A stretch of DNA of 64,000 nucleotides from Strix aluco (taxonomy: Eukaryota; Chordata; Aves; Strigiformes; Strigidae). Below, in pieces: positions 58,601-64,000 of this stretch. The DNA lies in assembly GCF_031877795.1 (NCBI RefSeq), contig NC_133946.1, forward strand, positions 11,259,144 to 11,323,143. Direction: 5' to 3'. Within the stretch, counting starts at the first letter, position 1. Each line of letters starts with the position of its first letter. A program made the position numbers and the translations under genes. The notes beneath the pieces were generated by a model. The model saw nothing but the letters and a program-made list of their open reading frames with translations. It did not search any database and was not told the origin of the DNA.

Positions 58601-61600
58601 CCCCGTTTATCCCGCTCTCATGTCTTTCTCAGGCTAAGCCCCTACAGCCACGACAGGGACAGCCTGTCCAGCAGCCAGGACCACATCCCACTGGCGGCCC
58701 TCCCGCTGCTGGCCACCTCCTCAGGGAGCTACCAGCACGCTGTGGGCGCCGTCATCGCCCGCGCCAACCAGGTGTACAGCTCCTTCCTGCACTCTGGCGA
58801 GGGGACTGGCTTCTGCGGCCAGGTGAGGAGGGGGGGATTTGGGGGAAGCTTTGCTCCGGGGTCCAGCTGGGGGCTCAGCTCCACTGGGAACTGCTTTCAG
58901 AGGGTTTGGGGGCTCCATCCTGGGCACGGGTGCTGTCGTTTGCAGGTGGTGCTGCTGGGGGACTGTGTGGGCAGCATCCTGGGCTTCGATGCGCTCTGCC
59001 AGAGCCGGGCGGGCTCAGGGGGCAGCCGCAGCAGCAGCCGCCGCGGCAGCTTGGTGAGTGCCAGCACCCCGCCGCTGCTCAGGGAGGGTGGGAAAGGGGG
59101 TTCATGCCCTTTGGGGTACAGAGGTGCCGCTGGTGGCTAAGTGGGGTTGGATGCTTGCTGCCTCTCCCCCCGCAGAGCACGGAGCCCGTTTCCCCCGAGC
59201 TGTGCAGCAGCAGGGACCCGCTGGCCGATGGGGCGGACGGAGCTGCGGGGTCGGGCCAGGCCAGCCCGGAGCTGGGGACGCAGCCATCCTGCCGGGAGCA
59301 GGGGGACAGCCACCATCACAGCTCCTCGTGCAGGTGAGAGCGAGGGGGACAGTCGGCAGCGCCACAGCCCGTCCCCACGGCAGCCCTGCTGATCTCCCCA
59401 CTAATTTTTATGCTTTATGGAAAGGGCAAATTTCCCACCTGCACCAGCCTGGCAAGGAGCATTGCATGGGGGCTGCCTGCCCTGGGGGTGTCTTGCTGGA
59501 GCTCTTCTGCTTCCAGCAGCTCCTCCAGGCTAACAGGGTCATGCTAGGCCCAGCTTTGCCCCCGGGCTAGTGGGAGCAGGATGGCACCGGCCTTCCCCAT
59601 GCCCACTGGCTCCACTGTCCCAGCCTACAGGCCAGCGAGGCCCCCCTGGAGGCAGAGGCACCGCGGATGCTGGATGGGGCGGAGGGTGCCGGCACTCGCC
59701 TCGACTTTAAGGTATCCGGCTTCTTCCTCTTTGGCTCCCCGCTGGGGCTGGTGCTCGCGCTGCGCAAGACCGTCATGCCTGCTCTGGATGGTGAGGACCC
59801 CCGCCAGCCGCGGTGCCAGCCCTCGACCCTCCCCCAGGGCTCAAGCCCTCATCCCCAAGTCATGTTCCTCCTGCCCCCCACAAGCCTGAGCCCCCTGGGA
59901 CCTCCCCAAAGAGGGTTTGACCCCCTTGCACGCCCAACCCTGGCTGTGCGGGTGTCAGTGTGTGCCCGAGCGTCCCCTTCCCTGCTCTGTGCCAGCCCTA
60001 GCCTGTCCCTCGGCTGTCACTGGTGTCCTGGGTTTGTCTCCCCCAGCCTTTCCTCTCGCTGCGTCCTGCTTTCTCGCCTCTCTGGGCGTTGAGCTCCCAA
60101 CTGCGCTGCTCCATGCCCATCGGGCTTCCTGCCGCACAGGCCGGGCAGCCCCGACCCCTCCTTCTCTGCCTCAGTGGCCCAGCTGCGTCCTGCCTGCGAG
60201 CAAATCTACAACCTCTTCCACGCGGCCGACCCCTGCGCCTCTCGCCTGGAGCCTCTCTTGGCTAAGGCCTTCCACGCTGTCCCGCCGCTCAGCGTTCCCC
60301 GCTACCAGAAGTACCCGCTGGGTGACGGCACCTCCTCCCTGCTGGGTGAGCAGCCCCCCACGCTGGGCTGATCTGGGGCACCCTGGGGTGTGTTATGGGC
60401 TCCAGCGTTGTGCTGGGGTACCCAGAGCACCCACAGCACTGCCGGAGCCCAGCTGGTGTGGGGGGAAAGTGATGTGCAAGCCCTGCCCACCTCTCTGGGG
60501 CTGTGCTGGAGGGGGTGTCCCAGGGTGGTTGGTGACTCCAGAGGGGCTGTGCGTGTCCTCACTCATCTCTCTCCGCAGCGGAGGCCCTGCAGATGCACTC
60601 TGCCCTGTTCCTGCCCGAGGTGGACATGGCCGCCCCCCCTACCCCCACCGGCAGCTTTGGGGGCTTCTGGAGGGGCAGCGAGCCAGCAGAGCCCCCCACT
60701 CCTGCCAGCACCAGCGAAGTTGTCAAGAGTAAGTGCCACCCCCGCCCATCCTGTCCCATGCCGGCACCTGGGGACGCACGACGCGGCATAAGGTCCGGCG
60801 ACGGATTCATCCCAGCTCTCCCTGCAGTCCTGGAGCGTTGGTGGGGCCTGAAGCGCATTGACTACTCGCTGTACTGCCCCGATGCCCTGACCGCCTTCCC
60901 CACCATCACCCTGCCCCACCTCTTCCACGCCAGCTACTGGGAATCCTCTGACGTGGTGGCCTTCATCCTACGCCAGGTACGGTGGGCACGGCGGGGCGGG
61001 CGGCGCGGCTCACCGGGGCCAGCGGAGGCTGAGCTGGGGCCGTGCCGCTCGGCAGGTGATGGAGAAGGAAGGACCGCAGCCAGCAGAGAGCGAGGAGAGC
61101 TCGATCTACAGCCCCGCTATCCCCCGGGAGAAGTGGCAGCGCAAACGCACCCAAGTGAAGATCCGGGTACGTGCCCCGTGGCTAGCAGGAGCCCGACCCC
61201 TTGGTGGGGCTCTGGCCAGCCCCGTGGGGCGATGCAGCTGGGAGGGTTTGCTCCCGTCTGCCAGGAGGATGTCGGGACAGTCCTGCAGCCCAGCAGGGCC
61301 CATGTGTCCCCTCGGGGGCTCCCTTGGGCGTCACCCGTGGCGCTGGCACAAGCCCCTGAGCCCCTCGTGTCCCTGCAGAACGTGACGGCCAACCACCGGG
61401 CCAGCGACGTGATCGTGTGTGAGGGCAAAGCGCAGGTCCTCAGCGGGCGCTTCATGTACGGGCCCCTGGATGTGGTGACGCTGACCGGGGAGAAGGTACC
61501 ACTGGGCTCACGGGTGCCACCAGGACCCCGTCAAATAGGGTGGGGATGTCCAGGAGGGGACATGGGGCTGGTGTCACCCATGGCAGGGGAAGGGATGTGG

Positions 61601-63991
61601 TGAACAGGACCCCATAGGACATTGTGGGATGTGGGGAGAGGGTTGTAAGGGCTTGTAGGTTGAGGATGTGGCAGGATCTGGAGGTTCAGTCTGTGCTTGG
61701 CCCTTTTCCCTCCCTCAGGTTGACATCTACATCATGACGCAGCCGCTGTCGGGGAAGTGGCTGTACTACGGCACCGAGGTGACAAGCGGCAGTGGGCGTC
61801 TGACCTTCACCATCCCTCCAGACAAGGCTCTGGCCATCGGCATCTACCCCGTACGCATGGTGGTCAGGTGAGATGTGGGGGTGCGGTGCCATCTCAGTCC
61901 TCCTCGTTATGACCTGGACTGTTAGCCCAGAGAGTCATAAAGATTCTGTGATCCCCTCAGGTTAAATTAAGGTGAAACGACATCAGACAACCAGTTAAAA
62001 ATGTTTTACCTGCAGTAGAAACAGCTTAAACTTGGAAGAGGATAGTAAGCGATGTGGTCTCTTATAAATCTATAAGAAAGAAAAGAAAAGAAGGAAAATT
62101 AAAAAGAAAGGAGAGAAAGAGGATCAAAGAAATCCGGATCATCACCCCAGGTTCCAGTGTTGTCTCAGGTCTGGTAATCTTGGGTGGTGGGTGCACACCC
62201 AGCAAAGTTTTCTGCAGCCTTTTAAATTCATCTTATCAGCTGATTTGTATACGAGAAGAGGAGAGGCAGGTATTCCCCAAACTCATTTCCATGAGAGACG
62301 AGGAAAAGGTGGAAGATGGGCTCTGTGGGTGCATTGAGGGGGAATGGGGTACCTTAACCCTTCTGTCCAATTGAGTCGGTGGTCACAATCTCCCGCTACC
62401 ACCTTCACCTCTTCCTCAGTTTTGTTTCTTGGGCAATTATCCAGTCATCAGCTCCGTCTGGTGTGGGTTGTTTGTCTCTCTTAACAATCTTTTAGCTCTT
62501 CTTTGAGGCTATGGTAGTAAAAGTGTAGGCATTAACCCGAACATATGGTTTTACTCAGTCTACATCTCCCCCCTTCAAGGCTTATCTAGGGAATTTGGCA
62601 GTAAACCACAAGGGAGCGGTGCCGTGTGCCCTTCGATACGCTCTGCGCTTCCCTCAGCAGATAATTAATTCCTTAGACTAACCACAAACACCACAGCTTG
62701 GCCTTGAGGTTTTCTGTGTTGATGAAAGTTTGAGGCAATTCCTTCAGTTCCTTACACTCCTCCAGCCCTTTCGGCAGAGATCCATCCGCCTGCCCCCCAC
62801 CACAGCAGAGCCTCCCCTGAGCCTCCCCACTCTCCCATCCCAGGGGGGACCACAGCTACGCCGAGGCGTACCTGACAGTGGTGGCCCGGGGCACCGAGTC
62901 GGTTGTGTTCAGCATCGACGGCTCCTTCACCGCCAGCGTCTCCATCATGGGCAGCGACCCCAAAGTGCGGGCAGGGGCTGTTGACGTCGTACGGTATGTG
63001 CCCTTCTTCAAATAAGGGGGACAATCTCCCCCTCTTTTCGTGGTGCGGTGACAACCCAGTTGGGGTAGCAGGGGCACTGGAGCAGGCTGCCTTCCCAGGG
63101 ATGAGCTGGGGGATGTCCCACTGTCCCCTCACCCAAAGAGTTTTCACAGCATCTCTGCGCTGGTGCCTTCTCGTGGGAAAACAGCCCGCTCCCAGTTTCG
63201 GTCCTGAAGCCTCCTGTGATACCCGCAGCTCTGCTGTGCCTTCAGCCTCACCAAAATCCCTGGGAGGAGGAAGGTTTTGGAGGCAGCACCCGTGTGTGAT
63301 GTGTTGGGAGATGCTTGGTGGCTCCTGCCAGCAGGACTGTCCCCTCACGGGCTCCTGGCAGCAACACGTGTCCCCTCATAGGCACTGGCAGGACTCGGGC
63401 TACATGATCATCTACGTGACGGGACGCCCTGACATGCAGAAGCATCGCGTGGTGGCTTGGCTCTCCCAGCACAACTTCCCCCACGGTGCAGTCTCCTTCT
63501 GCGACGGGCTCACCCACGACCCCCTGCGCCAGAAAGCTGCTTTCCTGCAGAGCCTGCGCACCGAGGTGGGGACGGGGATGCTGGCAGGGAGCCAGGGCGG
63601 GGGACAGGGGGCTGATGAAGGGGTAGCGTGGGCTGTGCTGCAGCCCAGGGGTTGGTGGAGATGCTCGGAGCTGGCCCACGCTGCGCTGGTGGAGCTGACC
63701 CCCTCTCCCAGGACCATGCTCAGTGCACAGAGGGGCAGCTCCTAGCCCGTGGGCGTTGCAATCCCCCCCCACCCCGTAAAACGAGGGTGTCCTAGTCCCT
63801 TGGGGGTGGCTCTTCACGTGGGAAGGGTCACTCCCTGCCCTAACGCTCCTGTCCATGGGCAGGCGGAGATCACCATCGTCGCCGGCTACGGCTCCACCAA
63901 GGACGTCTCTGTCTACAGCTCGCTGGGACTCGCGCCGGCGCACATCTACATCGTGGGCCGGGCCGTCAAAAAGTTCCACAACCAGTGTCAG
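52647..63991 (+). CDS. PITPNM1: PITPNM1 (Nir2/RdgB-alpha), phosphatidylinositol transfer protein, membrane-associated (3' end beyond window)
   Basis: Nir2 exchanges phosphatidylinositol and phosphatidic acid at ER-plasma membrane and ER-Golgi contacts. Twenty-two exons give 1,132 aa (human about 1,244): 52647-52724, 53525-53739, 53843-53964, 56489-56710, 56848-57162, 57516-57611, 57773-57880, 57996-58057, 58152-58396, 58633-58822, 58946-59053, 59176-59333, 59624-59790, 60175-60345, 60579-60728, 60828-60976, 61056-61166, 61379-61495, 61719-61867, 62844-62993, 63382-63565, 63863-63991. The PITP domain is about residues 1-260 ([20 protein letters not shown]). A FFAT motif, EFFDAHE (344-350), binds VAP proteins. 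The DDHD domain includes [17 protein letters not shown] and [15 protein letters not shown]. The LNS2 domain includes [20 protein letters not shown] and [20 protein letters not shown]. The last phase-0 donor is at 63992. Confidence 0.96.
52736..53310. repeat. Minisatellite in PITPNM1 intron 1
   Basis: About 15-18 G-rich units of roughly 30-38 bp, such as GGGGCTGAGCATGGGGG followed by GTGCAGGGGTCTGTG, fill most of the intron between exons 52647-52724 and 53525-53739. Low-complexity Pro/His/Cys-rich antisense frames come from this array. Confidence 0.9.
53965..56488 (+). other. Large PITPNM1 intron 3
   Basis: A 2.5-kb GT-AG intron that splits the PITP-domain coding sequence. It has less CpG than its surroundings and short T-runs. 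No further exon, RNA gene or recognised transposon was seen. Confidence 0.5.
57272..57432. repeat. Short minisatellite in PITPNM1 intron 5
   Basis: Four to five units of about 40 bp contain GGTGGCTCTGGGTCTCC and TGGGTGCCCCAGGGGTGG variants. Confidence 0.8.
61920..62770 (-). mobile_element. Endogenous retrovirus remnant: one LTR plus adjoining 3' internal sequence, minus orientation
   Basis: Read on the minus strand, a purine-rich tract (AAGGGGGGAGA, + strand 62565-62575) directly precedes an LTR beginning TGTAGACTGAG at 62564. The LTR ends in a CA-type terminus at about 61947 or 61920; the edge is ambiguous. It is thus about 620-645 bp, with internal sequence on the + strand from 62565 to roughly 62700-62790. 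The block is clearly more AT-rich than the flanking gene and fills most of PITPNM1 intron 19. The copy is broken: only one LTR and a short internal piece remain. The class within avian ERVs is not determined, and age cannot be read from LTR divergence with a single LTR. Confidence 0.65.
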
Positions 63992-64000
63992 GTACGGTGG

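Overview
The window is nuclear DNA from a vertebrate, almost certainly a bird. The genes are split by GT-AG introns and their proteins are clearly orthologous to human ones. A 3'-truncated CR1 LINE with the typical avian tail lies near 19.5-20.0 kb, and a retroviral LTR fragment lies near 62 kb. Nine protein-coding genes were read exon by exon, with splice phases that add up. In order they are NUP160 (3' part, +), FNBP4 (+), AGBL2 (+), MTCH2 (+), NUDT8 (+), NDUFV1 (-), CABP2 (+), CDK2AP2 (+) and PITPNM1 (+, last exons beyond the window).

Layout: 1-20.8 kb holds 26 coding exons of NUP160 in fairly AT-rich, long-intron DNA, including one U12-type intron. From about 21 kb the sequence becomes GC-rich and compact: FNBP4 (21.4-33.7 kb), AGBL2 (34.1-37.8 kb) and MTCH2 (38.3-41.5 kb), all on one strand with short spacers. 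A GC-rich spacer with a large minisatellite (42.2-42.6 kb) separates this block from NUDT8 and NDUFV1, which converge tail to tail. CABP2, CDK2AP2 and PITPNM1 follow on the + strand.

Synteny: from memory of the human map, the first four genes match 11p11.2 (MTCH2-AGBL2-FNBP4-NUP160) and the last five match 11q13.2 (PITPNM1-CDK2AP2-CABP2-GSTP1-NDUFV1-NUDT8). The window therefore spans a junction between two blocks that are far apart in humans. GSTP1 is not seen between NDUFV1 and CABP2.

Function: there is no operon logic. The genes are mostly housekeeping (nuclear pore, mitochondrial complex I, mitochondrial outer membrane, CoA-type Nudix hydrolase, CDK2-associated chromatin factor, lipid transfer), plus a ciliary tubulin carboxypeptidase (AGBL2) and a sensory-cell calcium sensor (CABP2). 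No new system such as a defence locus or novel gene family is evident. The more notable points are an apparent caldendrin-type alternative first exon in CABP2, a minisatellite of X-box-like palindromes between AGBL2 and MTCH2, an AGBL2 stop codon inside its own poly(A) signal, a paired repeat around two NUP160 exons, and seven unrelated minisatellites in 43 kb.
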